Notes: a model not told the origin generated them from the letters alone. DNA of 62,042 nucleotides from a virus (IMGVR_UViG_3300027969_000107:1-62042); one strand, 5' to 3'; shown: positions 8,855-14,908, counted from the stretch's first letter. Numbers and translations are program-made.

Positions 8855-9237
8855 TGCCGGATCTATTCAAGGAGATTATACCCTCAATACTTCAAACTAA
8901 AAAATCTGTAATACATGACGATATCGACCTAAAAGACTATACTCCCTTTGTGGTCAATCGTGCTTTGTCATATCATATGGATTGTGTCCTATATGCCAAC
9001 GAGATGAACCTTCATCCAGAGTTGGAAAAAGACCTTCAATATCAATATCTTCTAAATACCATCAGGTCAATGAAACGGAAATTTCAACCGTGGCAGAAAT
9101 CAGAGACCGATAAGAACATAGATTGCGTAAAGACCTACTTCGGTTACTCTAACCAGAAGGCTAAAGAAGCTTTACGAATTCTTAATGATGACCAAATCGC
9201 TGAAATAAAAAGAAGAACAGATAAAGGCGGAGTATGA
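8854..9237 (+). CDS. 62: Clamp loader small subunit gp62
   Basis: A 127-residue protein that is the only non-ATPase member of the 4:1 gp44/gp62 loader. The sequence (DLFKEIIPSILQTKK, FVVNRALSYHMDCVLYANEM) follows gp62 proteins, which are shorter in this branch than in T4. It is sandwiched between gp44 and regA with overlapping stop/start codons on both sides. Confidence 0.9.
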   Translation: MPDLFKEIIPSILQTKKSVIHDDIDLKDYTPFVVNRALSYHMDCVLYANEMNLHPELEKDLQYQYLLNTIRSMKRKFQPWQKSETDKNIDCVKTYFGYSNQKAKEALRILNDDQIAEIKRRTDKGGV

Positions 9238-9641
9238 TTAACATTACTGATTTAGTTGAAGTGACTTTGAATGAGAATGATGATTTCCTCAAAGTCCGTG
9301 AAACCCTTACACGCATTGGAGTGGCTTCAAAGAAAGACCAAACCTTATTCCAATCGTGTCATATACTACATAAAAGAGGTCAATACTACATTGTCCACTT
9401 TAAAGAGTTGTTTGCCTTAGATGGTAAACCAACCGACATTACCGAAAACGACTTATCTCGTAGGAATGCCATAGTAAAGTTGTTAGAGGATTGGGGTCTG
9501 GTAACTGTTGTCCGAAAACAACAGATTGAAAACCCACCACCTATATTCCTCAGTCAGATTAAGATTCTTTCCCATAAAGAAAAGGATGACTGGCAATTAG
9601 TACCAAAATATAATATTGGTAAAAAAACACAGGACTATTGA
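9234..9641 (+). CDS. regA: Translational repressor RegA
   Basis: RNA-binding protein that represses early mRNAs, including those for clamp and clamp loader, at their initiation regions. Residues FLKVRETLTRIGVASKKDQT, LFQSCHILHKRGQYYIVHFK, LLEDWGLV and the C-terminal LVPKYNIG are near-identical in layout to T4 RegA. The 135 residues include an extra stretch around positions 58-75. Confidence 0.95.
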   Translation: MINITDLVEVTLNENDDFLKVRETLTRIGVASKKDQTLFQSCHILHKRGQYYIVHFKELFALDGKPTDITENDLSRRNAIVKLLEDWGLVTVVRKQQIENPPPIFLSQIKILSHKEKDDWQLVPKYNIGKKTQDY

Positions 9642-9666
9642 CAAGTCGTATAAATAATAGTATACT
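9638..9666 (+). promoter_or_regulatory. Overlapping sigma-70 and late promoters upstream of hsp20
   Basis: TTGACA (9638-9643), a 17-bp spacer and TATACT (9661-9666) form a complete sigma-70 promoter. A perfect T4 late promoter box TATAAATA (9649-9656) lies inside the spacer. The two are mutually overlapping, so the gene could be made both early and late. Confidence 0.82.
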
Positions 9667-9731
9667 TATGGTGTGGTGCTCATTTGAGGCCACAGTTTTA
9701 TTGACTAACTCGCTTAATTAAGGAGAAATCT

Positions 9732-10193
9732 ATGACAAGCACAAATCTATTATTCCCACAATGGGCTTCACTATCCAAATCTTTGGATCCTTTCTCGGTT
9801 GGTTTCGAGGATGTATTGGACCAAATCCGTGATATCTCAGAAACAGTAGCCAAAGCATCACCCGGTTATCCTCCATACAATATCAAACAAGTAAAAGAAA
9901 ACAAGTATGTCATTGAAATGGCAGTTGCTGGCTTTGCTAAGACCGACATTGAAGTTACTTTAGAAGGTAACAAACTGGTAATCAAAGGTGCTGTAGTTGA
10001 TAGTTCTGATGATGATAACTATCTCTACAAAGGTATTGCTAACCGTAATTTCAATCGTGCTTTTACTCTTGCCGACAAGGTAGAAATTAAAGATGCCGAA
10101 ATTACAAATGGTATGCTTAAAGTTTGGTTGGAGAACATGGTAAAGGTTCAAGATGCGGTAAAGAAAATTACTGTAAAATCAAAAGATGAGTAA
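9732..10193 (+). CDS. hsp20: Small heat-shock protein Hsp20 (alpha-crystallin family)
   Basis: A 153-residue ATP-independent chaperone. The N-terminal arm is followed by an alpha-crystallin domain (about 49-140) with YVIEMAVAGFAKTDIEVTLE, NKLVIKGAVVD, YLYKGIANRNFNRAFTLAD and the conserved ADKVEIKDAEITNGMLKV. Hsp20 is common in cyanophage T4-likes. The start is preceded by AAGGAGAA. Confidence 0.93.
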   Translation: MTSTNLLFPQWASLSKSLDPFSVGFEDVLDQIRDISETVAKASPGYPPYNIKQVKENKYVIEMAVAGFAKTDIEVTLEGNKLVIKGAVVDSSDDDNYLYKGIANRNFNRAFTLADKVEIKDAEITNGMLKVWLENMVKVQDAVKKITVKSKDE

Positions 10194-10251
10194 TTGGTGG
10201 CCTGTATCCGATGAGGAATGGGAACAATTGAACTACCCAAACGGTAGGTAA
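10186..10251 (+). CDS. Possible 21-residue peptide after hsp20
   Basis: MSNWWPVSDEEWEQLNYPNGR starts within the last codons of hsp20 (ATGAGTAA) and stops five bases before the terminator stem. The composition (three Trp, acidic) looks coding-like, but the ORF is too short to be sure. Confidence 0.3.
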   Translation: MSNWWPVSDEEWEQLNYPNGR

Positions 10252-10255
10252 TATA

Positions 10256-10281
10256 GGGGGCTCTTGACAGCCCCCTTCTTT
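10256..10281 (+). terminator. Intrinsic terminator after hsp20
   Basis: GGGGGCT (10256-10262) pairs with AGCCCCC (10269-10275) around CTTGAC, followed by TTCTTTT. The loop and 3' arm also carry the -35 of the next promoter. Confidence 0.85.
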
Positions 10282-10292
10282 TGTGTTACAAT
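10264..10292 (+). promoter_or_regulatory. Sigma-70 promoter embedded in the terminator
   Basis: TTGACA (10264-10269) lies in the terminator loop, followed by a 17-bp spacer and TACAAT (10287-10292). Initiation about seven bases downstream would fall at the ATG of the next gene (10299). Confidence 0.65.
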
Positions 10293-10298
10293 TATATT

Positions 10299-10541
10299 AT
10301 GAAAAACTGGAACAAAACTAAACCTTCTCGACCTGGTTATATTGCCACCACAACTGGTGGTAAAGCCATTCTCAAAAAAGTTCGTTCAAAAACAAACCAA
10401 GACATTTATTACACATATTCAAATTGGGCAACCAATGAAATTGATGGCATAACTTTCATTCCTGTTGTTAAGAGTTCAAGTCAAACTGAAAATCAAGTAA
10501 TTCATTATATGCGTAAAGATAATTTGGAGTATGTGAAATGA
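10299..10541 (+). CDS. Hypothetical protein, possibly from a leaderless mRNA
   Basis: An 80-residue basic protein (starts MKNWNKTKPSRPGYIATTTG, ends MRKDNLEYVK) with no recognised domain. There is no Shine-Dalgarno sequence before the ATG, and the predicted transcription start coincides with it. It overlaps the next start by four bases (ATGA). Confidence 0.65.
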   Translation: MKNWNKTKPSRPGYIATTTGGKAILKKVRSKTNQDIYYTYSNWATNEIDGITFIPVVKSSSQTENQVIHYMRKDNLEYVK

Positions 10542-10741
10542 GTAAATTACTTCAATTACAAATATTGGGTAATCCAAAATATTTGTTTGATCCAAAAAAT
10601 AAGTACCACATAAACTTATTAAGATGTTTTTTAAATGAAAACAAGTGGGGAGCTCCTTGTCCATTTATATTAGAAGAACCATATCTAACAATACCAGATA
10701 TGTTGAAAGACAAATATATTAAATCACAATTGGGTATATAA
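10538..10741 (+). CDS. Hypothetical small protein
   Basis: 67 residues (starts MSKLLQLQILGNPKYLFDPK), coupled by overlap to both neighbours (ATGA, TAATG). No domain is recognised. The run of three overlapping small ORFs supports a real operon. Confidence 0.6.
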   Translation: MSKLLQLQILGNPKYLFDPKNKYHINLLRCFLNENKWGAPCPFILEEPYLTIPDMLKDKYIKSQLGI

Positions 10742-10914
10742 TGATTAATTGGATAATGTATTCCGGATGTAACATTACTTTGAAATTAAATCCATTTCAT
10801 TGGAGAATTTCTTGTGCATATAATAAAACCAATGAAGCATGGGAACAAGATGCCTTGGTCATTGAGTTATTGCCTATCACTATTCGTGTATGGTTTGATA
10901 ATGGTGAGTGGTAA
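10741..10914 (+). CDS. Hypothetical small protein, Trp-rich
   Basis: 57 residues (starts MINWIMYSGCNITLKLNPFH, ends ITIRVWFDNGEW). Its start overlaps the previous stop. Proteins with an NPFHWRI / VWFDNGEW layout are common small phage ORFs of unknown function. Confidence 0.6.
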   Translation: MINWIMYSGCNITLKLNPFHWRISCAYNKTNEAWEQDALVIELLPITIRVWFDNGEW

Positions 10915-10925
10915 TAAATTTTTTT

Positions 10926-10965
10926 GATAACGCTCATTAAAATATATCATATATCAGATAACGCT
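10926..10965 (+). repeat. Direct repeat GATAACGCT upstream of rubrerythrin
   Basis: Two exact 9-mers GATAACGCT at 10926-10934 and 10957-10965 (31-base period, about three helical turns) flank an AT-rich stretch with TATATCATATAT. No confident -35/-10 pair is visible here, so this could be an activator or repressor site for the rubrerythrin operon. Confidence 0.5.
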
Positions 10966-11013
10966 TAATTTATTGATTTGAGAGATACATAATATTTTAA
11001 CTATGGAGTAAAT

Positions 11014-11463
11014 ATGTCTATTACAATTAAAAACCTTGAAAGTGCATTGGCTGGCGAATCAATGGCTCATATCAAGTATCGTTATTTTGCTAAGATTGCT
11101 CGTGAAGAAGGATTTGAAGATGTTGCAAAACACTTTGAACACACGGCAGACCAAGAGATTCTACACGCTTGGGGTCATCTTGAATTATTGGTTGGTAAAC
11201 CATCTACAAAAGAATGTTTAGAAAAAGCAATTGAAGGTGAAACATATGAGTTTACTACAATGTATCCGTCATTCTTAAAAGAAGCTCATTTAGAAGGCGT
11301 TGATAATTTTGTAAAAGAAATTAATGAACAAATTGCTGAATCTAAAGAGCACGCAGAACAATTTCAGTCAATTCTTGAAAAAGCAGAAAAACGATTTGCT
11401 GCTCTTGCAAAAGTAGAAAAGCGTCATGCCGAATCATATCAACAAGTATTGGAGAAACTATAA
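11014..11463 (+). CDS. Rubrerythrin-like diiron protein (ferritin-like domain only)
   Basis: 149 residues. Rubrerythrins reduce peroxide in the cytoplasm. The start MSITIKNLESALAGESMAHIKY and the pair E48-x-x-H51 (QEILHAWGH) match the first iron-binding helices; a distal Glu/His set is visible around 109-113 (ESKEHAEQF). The rubredoxin domain normally fused at the C-terminus is missing but is encoded as the next gene. The start follows GGAG at 11005-11008. Confidence 0.88.
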   Translation: MSITIKNLESALAGESMAHIKYRYFAKIAREEGFEDVAKHFEHTADQEILHAWGHLELLVGKPSTKECLEKAIEGETYEFTTMYPSFLKEAHLEGVDNFVKEINEQIAESKEHAEQFQSILEKAEKRFAALAKVEKRHAESYQQVLEKL

Positions 11464-11594
11464 TGGAACAACATATTTGTGTAGTTTGTGGCCATGTCCA
11501 CGATGAACAGACAGAAGGTAAATGGAAAGATTTACCTGAAACTTTTGAATGTCCTGAATGTGGTGTAGGTAAAGAAGATTATTACATTTTATAA
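11463..11594 (+). CDS. Rubredoxin-like protein
   Basis: A 43-residue protein with C-x-x-C-G (CVVCGHVHDE) and C-P-x-C-G (FECPECGVGKEDY), the iron-binding knuckles of rubredoxin. It begins on the last base of the rubrerythrin stop and its own stop overlaps the dCMP deaminase start. It is the likely electron donor to the adjacent rubrerythrin, as the fused domain is in classical rubrerythrin. A small zinc ribbon is the alternative. Confidence 0.8.
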   Translation: MEQHICVVCGHVHDEQTEGKWKDLPETFECPECGVGKEDYYIL

Positions 11595-12082
11595 TGAAAC
11601 AAAAATTTATTGATGCTTATATGGATGTGGCAGAAAGATTTGCTAAGTTATCTTCTGCCAAACGATTGCAGGTGGGCGCCATTGTGGTAAAAGAAGATAG
11701 AATCATATCTATTGGATACAATGGTATGCCTGCAGGCTGGACAAATGAATGTGAAGAAAAAGAGTATTTTATTGGTAATATACCAGAAAAATATAGTACC
11801 GACCCATGGATATTCAAAGACGAAGATGGTGGTGTTGGACGCATTAAAACCAAAACGGAAGTGATTCATGCAGAAGCCAATGCAATCGTTAAGTTGGCCA
11901 AAAGTAATGATTCTGGAGATGGTTCTACCATGTTCCTAACCCATGCACCTTGTGTAGACTGTGCCAAACAGATGTATGCCATGGGTGTCAAATCGGTATA
12001 TTACCGCCATTCCTATCGAGATAATGACGGCTTGACATTCTTGGAGAAGTGTGATATAATGGTATCTAAGGTGGAGAAGTAA
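11594..12082 (+). CDS. cd: dCMP deaminase
   Basis: A 162-residue zinc enzyme converting dCMP to dUMP for thymidylate supply. It shows the N-terminal RLQVGAIVV and GYNGMPAGWTNECE, the zinc/catalytic HAEANAI motif and the second zinc motif PCVDCAKQ. It is translationally coupled to the rubredoxin gene (TAATG). Confidence 0.94.
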   Translation: MKQKFIDAYMDVAERFAKLSSAKRLQVGAIVVKEDRIISIGYNGMPAGWTNECEEKEYFIGNIPEKYSTDPWIFKDEDGGVGRIKTKTEVIHAEANAIVKLAKSNDSGDGSTMFLTHAPCVDCAKQMYAMGVKSVYYRHSYRDNDGLTFLEKCDIMVSKVEK

Positions 12083-12099
12083 TTTCACCAGGTGAAATT
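12081..12099 (+). repeat. Perfect palindrome after dCMP deaminase
   Basis: AATTTCACC and GGTGAAATT with a single central A; it includes the last base of the deaminase stop. It could be an operator or a minimal hairpin; no T-run follows. Confidence 0.6.
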
Positions 12100-12108
12100 G
12101 ATGCAGGT

Positions 12109-12116
12109 CATAAATA
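12109..12116 (+). promoter_or_regulatory. Possible late promoter variant
   Basis: CATAAATA, one mismatch from TATAAATA, 39 bases before the SprT-like gene. Confidence 0.35.
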
Positions 12117-12154
12117 TGCTTTGTATTGGGTCAATTTACTAAGGAGAAACCCAA

Positions 12155-12658
12155 ATGCAGCTAAGTATAGTTGGTTGTCCCGATAAAAAGCGATTTAGAC
12201 CGTTCGTTAAAAGGGCTGCTCAGTTTTACGCAAAAGAATTAATATCCGAGAAAATGTTGGAAAACATATTTGTTAGGATAAAATTCAATAAGGATATTCC
12301 AGCCTACGGTTATGCCTCTGTTGAAGATTATAACGAAAGTGGTAAACCAAGAGAATTTGAAATTGAAATTCATTCTGGTATTAGTGGTTATGATATATTA
12401 AAAACACTAGCTCATGAAATGGTTCATATTAAACAATATGTTTATGGAGAAACCAACGAAAAATTAACTCGTTGGAAAGGTGAAAGGGTTGATTCTGATA
12501 CGATTGATTATTGGGTTCAACCTTGGGAAATAGAAGCACACGGATATGAAGCTGGATTATTTACCAAGTTTGCTATTAAAGAAAAACTTTGGAATGTATT
12601 TCAAGGTGTTCAAAATCCAGATTCAGATATTATTCCAGAACCACTAGGGTGGAAATAG
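12155..12658 (+). CDS. SprT-like zinc metalloprotease domain protein
   Basis: 167 residues with the zincin motif HEMVHIKQY near residue 89 and a downstream third-ligand glutamate region (WVQPWEIEAHGYE). SprT-like phage proteins are widespread; the substrate is unknown. AAGGAG precedes the start and an intrinsic terminator follows, so it may be monocistronic. Confidence 0.8.
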   Translation: MQLSIVGCPDKKRFRPFVKRAAQFYAKELISEKMLENIFVRIKFNKDIPAYGYASVEDYNESGKPREFEIEIHSGISGYDILKTLAHEMVHIKQYVYGETNEKLTRWKGERVDSDTIDYWVQPWEIEAHGYEAGLFTKFAIKEKLWNVFQGVQNPDSDIIPEPLGWK

Positions 12659-12680
12659 ACTATATAAGTGGCAAACATTC

Positions 12681-12706
12681 AACCCTAGTTTTTACTAGGG
12701 TTTTTT
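12681..12706 (+). terminator. Intrinsic terminator after the SprT-like gene
   Basis: AACCCTAG (12681-12688), loop TTTTTA, CTAGGGTT (12695-12702), then T-rich sequence. Confidence 0.9.
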
Positions 12707-12710
12707 ATTT

Positions 12711-12726
12711 GTTGTTTTGGTACAAC
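12711..12726 (+). repeat. GTTGT-N6-ACAAC hairpin, copy 1
   Basis: GTTGTTTTGGTACAAC is the exact reverse complement of the 16-mers at 51413 and 55640 and can itself fold as a 5-bp hairpin. It lies six bases upstream of a promoter. Confidence 0.75.
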
Positions 12727-12732
12727 AGCCAC

Positions 12733-12760
12733 TTGACATATTGTATGGTTCGTGTATAAT
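12733..12760 (+). promoter_or_regulatory. Sigma-70 promoter of the tRNA array
   Basis: TTGACA (12733-12738), 16 bp, TATAAT (12755-12760). The block GGTTCGTGTATAATGGT is repeated exactly at the promoter near 55677. Confidence 0.88.
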
Positions 12761-12772
12761 GGTTCACTTAAT

Positions 12773-12847
12773 GCACCTATCGTCTATCGGTTAGGACACC
12801 GCCCTTTCACGGCGGGAAGAGGAGTTCGATTCTCCTTAGGTGTACCA
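12773..12847 (+). tRNA. tRNA-Glu (anticodon TTC)
   Basis: Full cloverleaf: acceptor GCACCTA/TAGGTGT, anticodon arm with CTTTCAC, T arm GGAGTTCGATTCTCC and an encoded CCA at 12845-12847. Confidence 0.95.
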
Positions 12848-12848
12848 C

Positions 12849-12932
12849 GGAGCAGAAGAATCAATGGTGATTCAGCGGACTGTAAATCCGCCGCCTCTGG
12901 CACGCTTGGTTCGATCCCAAGATGCTCCACCA
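12849..12932 (+). tRNA. tRNA-Tyr (anticodon GTA)
   Basis: Acceptor GGAGCA/TGCTCC, D stem GAATC/GATTC, anticodon stem GCGGA/TCCGC around CTGTAAA, a long variable region as expected of class II tRNA-Tyr, T arm CTTGGTTCGATCCCAAG, encoded CCA. The seventh acceptor pair is mismatched. Confidence 0.9.
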
Positions 12933-12981
12933 AATTTAACTTTACAATAATTTTAAAAAACTTTACAATCGGGAGAGTATT

Positions 12982-13143
12982 ATGAAAAAGAAAACTACTC
13001 CTCAACCACGAAACTATCTTGTCAAATTGGCATTGTTTCGTAAAGCAGGAGTTCATCGTAAGAGTAACAAAGCAGTAAGGCGTTCCGAGAAGTCTAAAAA
13101 ATTGTATCCTATTATGTGCATTAACTTAGGCTATTGTCTATAA
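12982..13143 (+). CDS. Small basic protein inside the tRNA array
   Basis: 53 residues, strongly basic (starts MKKKTTPQPRNYLVKLALFR; then KSNKAVRRSEKSKK). GGGAG precedes the start. PRN..LV..ALFRKAG.HRKSNKA.RR is a pattern I associate with small conserved phage proteins of unknown function; nucleic-acid binding is likely from charge alone. Confidence 0.7.
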   Translation: MKKKTTPQPRNYLVKLALFRKAGVHRKSNKAVRRSEKSKKLYPIMCINLGYCL

Positions 13144-13154
13144 TAGGATACAAT

Positions 13155-13229
13155 GTGAGAGTGGCAGAGTGGTCCAATGCAACGGCCTGCAAAGCCGTAA
13201 ATCCGTGAGTTCGAATCTCACCTTTCACT
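13155..13229 (+). tRNA. tRNA-Cys (anticodon GCA)
   Basis: Acceptor GTGAGAG/CTTTCAC, anticodon stem ACGGC/GCCGT around CTGCAAA, T arm GTGAGTTCGAATCTCAC. CCA is not encoded (TCA follows), so end addition by the host would be needed. Confidence 0.88.
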
Positions 13230-13252
13230 TCAAAATATACCACACAAAGTTG

Positions 13253-13281
13253 TTGACAAAGTAACATAAGTAGTGTATTAT
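13253..13281 (+). promoter_or_regulatory. Internal sigma-70 promoter in the tRNA array
   Basis: TTGACA (13253-13258), 17 bp, TATTAT (13276-13281). The predicted start lies at about 13288, immediately before the tRNA-like RNA at 13291. Confidence 0.82.
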
Positions 13282-13290
13282 GGTTTAAAT

Positions 13291-13357
13291 GCGGTGTGTG
13301 ATAGCACGACAGAAGATACCCTCTTTTGTTATCTGAGCAAAGCAGACCACCGCTCCA
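13291..13357 (+). ncRNA. Candidate tRNA-like RNA
   Basis: A 67-base segment closed by GCGGTG (13291-13296) and CACCGC (13348-13353) followed by T and an encoded CCA, as in a tRNA acceptor end. Inside are a GTG/CAC mini-stem and an AGATA/TATCT stem with an 11-base loop. There is no T-loop TTCGA and no 7-base anticodon loop, so it is not a normal tRNA; a decayed tRNA or a tRNA mimic are both possible. It lies five bases upstream of tRNA-Gly and directly downstream of a promoter. Confidence 0.5.
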
Positions 13358-13362
13358 AATTT

Positions 13363-13436
13363 GCGGGATTAGTTTAATGGTAAAATTAGAGTTTTCCAAA
13401 CTCCAGTCATTGGTTCGATTCCAATATCCCGCTCCA
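13363..13436 (+). tRNA. tRNA-Gly (anticodon TCC)
   Basis: Acceptor GCGGGAT/ATCCCGC, a D arm typical of tRNA-Gly (TAGTTTAATGGTAAAA), loop TTTCCAA giving TCC, T arm TTGGTTCGATTCCAA, encoded CCA. Confidence 0.93.
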
Positions 13437-13662
13437 TCATTGAGAATGTGAAAGAAAGAATAAGCAATCCCAACTGTTAGGGAAATCACTATCTCAGAAA
13501 CCGTGTCCGCTATAAGGAGATTATCTAACAACGCAAAAGTTAGATTGAAAACGCAAAGCTGAGAGAACGACTGACGAGTGGTAACGCATAAAGATAGGCG
13601 CCTATACTTTATGATAATTCCACCCATTAGTTCTTAAACACGAAACAGTATTCTCAATAATG
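13434..13662 (+). ncRNA. Candidate ~225-nt structured RNA
   Basis: A non-coding stretch between tRNA-Gly and the co-chaperonin gene with extensive pairing. The outer helix CCATCATTGAGAAT (13434-13447) pairs with ATTCTCAATAATGG (13649-13662 region) with one mismatch. Inner helices are TCCC/GGGA (13468/13480), TCTCAG/CTGAGA (13492/13559), ATCTAAC/GTTAGAT (13523/13539), GTGG/CCAC (13578/13620) and CATAAAG/CTTTATG (13587/13607). Three AACGCA-A motifs recur at about 13530, 13550 and 13584. No ORF with a ribosome-binding site is seen. It recalls the stable RNAs C and D in T4's tRNA cluster by position only. Confidence 0.6.
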
Positions 13663-13694
13663 GACTATATACTAATTTGATTGAAAGGTAAATT

Positions 13695-13952
13695 ATGGTT
13701 TTGCAACCTATGAAAGATAAGATTATTGTTTCACGAATTGCTGGAGAAAAACAAACTGAATTTGGTATTATTCTCAAATCATCAGAAGGTCCTGATAGAG
13801 CATTAGTTGAATCTATTGGTCCTAAAGTTGATGAAGTTTCTGTAGGTGATGAAGTTCTAATTAATTGGAATGGCGCAGTTAAAGTTTCTGGTAAAGAAAT
13901 TGAAAAAGAATTGTATGTTGTTGCTATCGAACACGTAATATTAATTTTTTAA
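13695..13952 (+). CDS. GroES-like co-chaperonin (gp31 analogue)
   Basis: 85 residues with the Cpn10 layout: MVLQPMKDKIIVSRIAGEKQ, the mobile-loop segment EFGIILKSSEGPD with the hydrophobic GIIL tripeptide that binds GroEL, then VSVGDEVLINWNGAVKVSG and ELYVVAIEHVILIF. T4 gp31 and similar phage proteins replace host GroES to fold capsid protein; the same use here is inferred. AAAGGT precedes the start. Confidence 0.85.
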   Translation: MVLQPMKDKIIVSRIAGEKQTEFGIILKSSEGPDRALVESIGPKVDEVSVGDEVLINWNGAVKVSGKEIEKELYVVAIEHVILIF

Positions 13953-13957
13953 TCTAT

Positions 13958-14031
13958 AGCGGGTTGGTGAAAAGGAATCACAGAGGACTCATAATCCTCA
14001 GTTCTTGGTTCGAGTCCAGGATCCGCAACCA
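13958..14031 (+). tRNA. tRNA with CAT anticodon (Met or Ile2)
   Basis: Acceptor AGCGGGT/ATCCGCA with a mismatched first pair, D stem GTGA/TCAC, anticodon arm GAGGA CTCATAA TCCTC, T arm CTTGG/CCAGG, encoded CCA. The CAT anticodon could read AUG or, if lysidinylated, AUA; the sequence alone does not decide. Confidence 0.9.
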
Positions 14032-14044
14032 CTAAGGAGATGTT

Positions 14045-14167
14045 ATGACTGAACAAAAGAAACCAGCAGTAATCAAACCAATTCAAAAAGCACCACAACA
14101 ACCAAAACCAAAACAAACATTTGTTCCTAAGATGACTGTGCAACGCAAAGCAGGTAGGGGAAGATGA
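14045..14167 (+). CDS. Small proline/lysine-rich protein
   Basis: 40 residues, low-complexity PKP/QQ rich and basic (starts MTEQKKPAVIKPIQKAPQQP). AAGGAG precedes the start. The function is unknown; it overlaps the next start by four bases. Confidence 0.55.
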   Translation: MTEQKKPAVIKPIQKAPQQPKPKQTFVPKMTVQRKAGRGR

Positions 14168-14277
14168 CACAAGAACATGATCCTGTTCAAGAACAGGACG
14201 ACAAAAATTTGGATGACGAATTCAAACGAATTGAAGCCGAACAGAAACTAAAAGAAAAACAAAACCAATCGAGTTAG
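14164..14277 (+). CDS. Small acidic helical protein
   Basis: 37 residues (starts MTQEHDPVQEQDDKNLDDEF), highly charged and predicted helical. It overlaps its upstream partner (ATGA), and its stop overlaps the stop of a minus-strand ORF, making a convergent junction. Confidence 0.5.
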   Translation: MTQEHDPVQEQDDKNLDDEFKRIEAEQKLKEKQNQSS

Positions 14278-14360
14278 TGTTTTGCTAAAACTTCTAGCGT
14301 CATGATTATAAGACTGCCAATTAAACATATGGTAAAAATTATTTGAGGCAATTTATTCAT
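14274..14360 (-). CDS. 28-residue membrane peptide, minus strand
   Basis: Starts MNKLPQIIFTICLIGSLIIM and ends EVLAKH: a single transmembrane segment with short charged ends. It is the third ORF of the minus-strand late operon. Too short for family assignment. Confidence 0.45.
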   Translation of the reverse strand: MNKLPQIIFTICLIGSLIIMTLEVLAKH

Positions 14361-14378
14361 AGTTATCTCACTTTCAGT

Positions 14379-14468
14379 TTATTTAAATACTGCTCCCGAT
14401 TCTACTACCATTAGTGTTAAACAGAGAATCAAAACGGCTACGAATATGAATGGTTGCACATCTTTCAT
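14379..14468 (-). CDS. 29-residue membrane peptide, minus strand
   Basis: Starts MKDVQPFIFVAVLILCLTLM and ends ESGAVFK: one transmembrane helix. Its ATG overlaps the stop of the upstream minus-strand gene (ATATGA), which supports translation. Confidence 0.5.
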   Translation of the reverse strand: MKDVQPFIFVAVLILCLTLMVVESGAVFK

Positions 14469-14908
14469 ATTTTATACAACTTAAAAAAATAAGTTATTAA
14501 TGCTGAAGCAGTCATGCACCACCAAAAAACTTGAATTTGTTTTTGACGGTCTTTGTCTACTAATTTGTTTTCTTCTTCTCTTTCCTTTTGTAGTTTAGAC
14601 TTTAATGCCTCCACTTCAGTCCAAGCATTTTTTCCATGTTTTCGGATAGTATCTTGTTTGAGTTTTTCTAACTCTCGTTCATGTGCCTTTTGCTGTTCGT
14701 ATTTTTCCACAGCACGAACTTCCAACATAGTAGCCCGTCTTTCTTCTGCGAGCTTGGCTTGAACCCGTGCCTTATGTTGTTGTTGAACGGCTCTTTCCAT
14801 GTCGGCTTGTTGGTCACCGACCACGGCACCCAATTGTTTACCAACATTTTGAGCACTTTTTAAAGAGGAAACAGCGGTCTGTCCGCCAGCAGATATTGGA
14901 TCAGGCAT
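14465..14908 (-). CDS. Late protein of the minus-strand operon, coiled coil plus TM
   Basis: 147 residues. The N-terminus MPDPISAGGQTAVSSLKSAQ is glycine/alanine rich, residues about 30-120 are a highly charged coiled coil, and the C-terminus has one hydrophobic segment (FWWCMTASALITYFF). It is transcribed against all neighbours and is preceded by a perfect late promoter on its own strand (14978-14985). A virion or envelope-associated late role is inferred; no named family is recognised. Confidence 0.75.
   Translation of the reverse strand: MPDPISAGGQTAVSSLKSAQNVGKQLGAVVGDQQADMERAVQQQHKARVQAKLAEERRATMLEVRAVEKYEQQKAHERELEKLKQDTIRKHGKNAWTEVEALKSKLQKEREEENKLVDKDRQKQIQVFWWCMTASALITYFFKLYKI

Noticed and set aside
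12784-13627. Long minus-strand reading frames across the tRNA array
   Set aside because: They run through tRNA-Glu, Tyr, Cys and Gly and the plus-strand small gene; the open frames reflect tRNA sequence (LxxRGTPxENRTPL-type artefacts), not genes.
13566-13650. Hammerhead ribozyme-like CTGACGAG ... CGAAAC
   Set aside because: Stem II would have to end directly at GAAA; 17 extra bases intervene and no cleavable GUC-type helix III was found.
13437-13662. Group I intron or tmRNA in the structured region
   Set aside because: No P7/guanosine-binding core, no interrupted gene or tRNA, and no tag-peptide ORF or tRNA-like TTCGAATCC domain.
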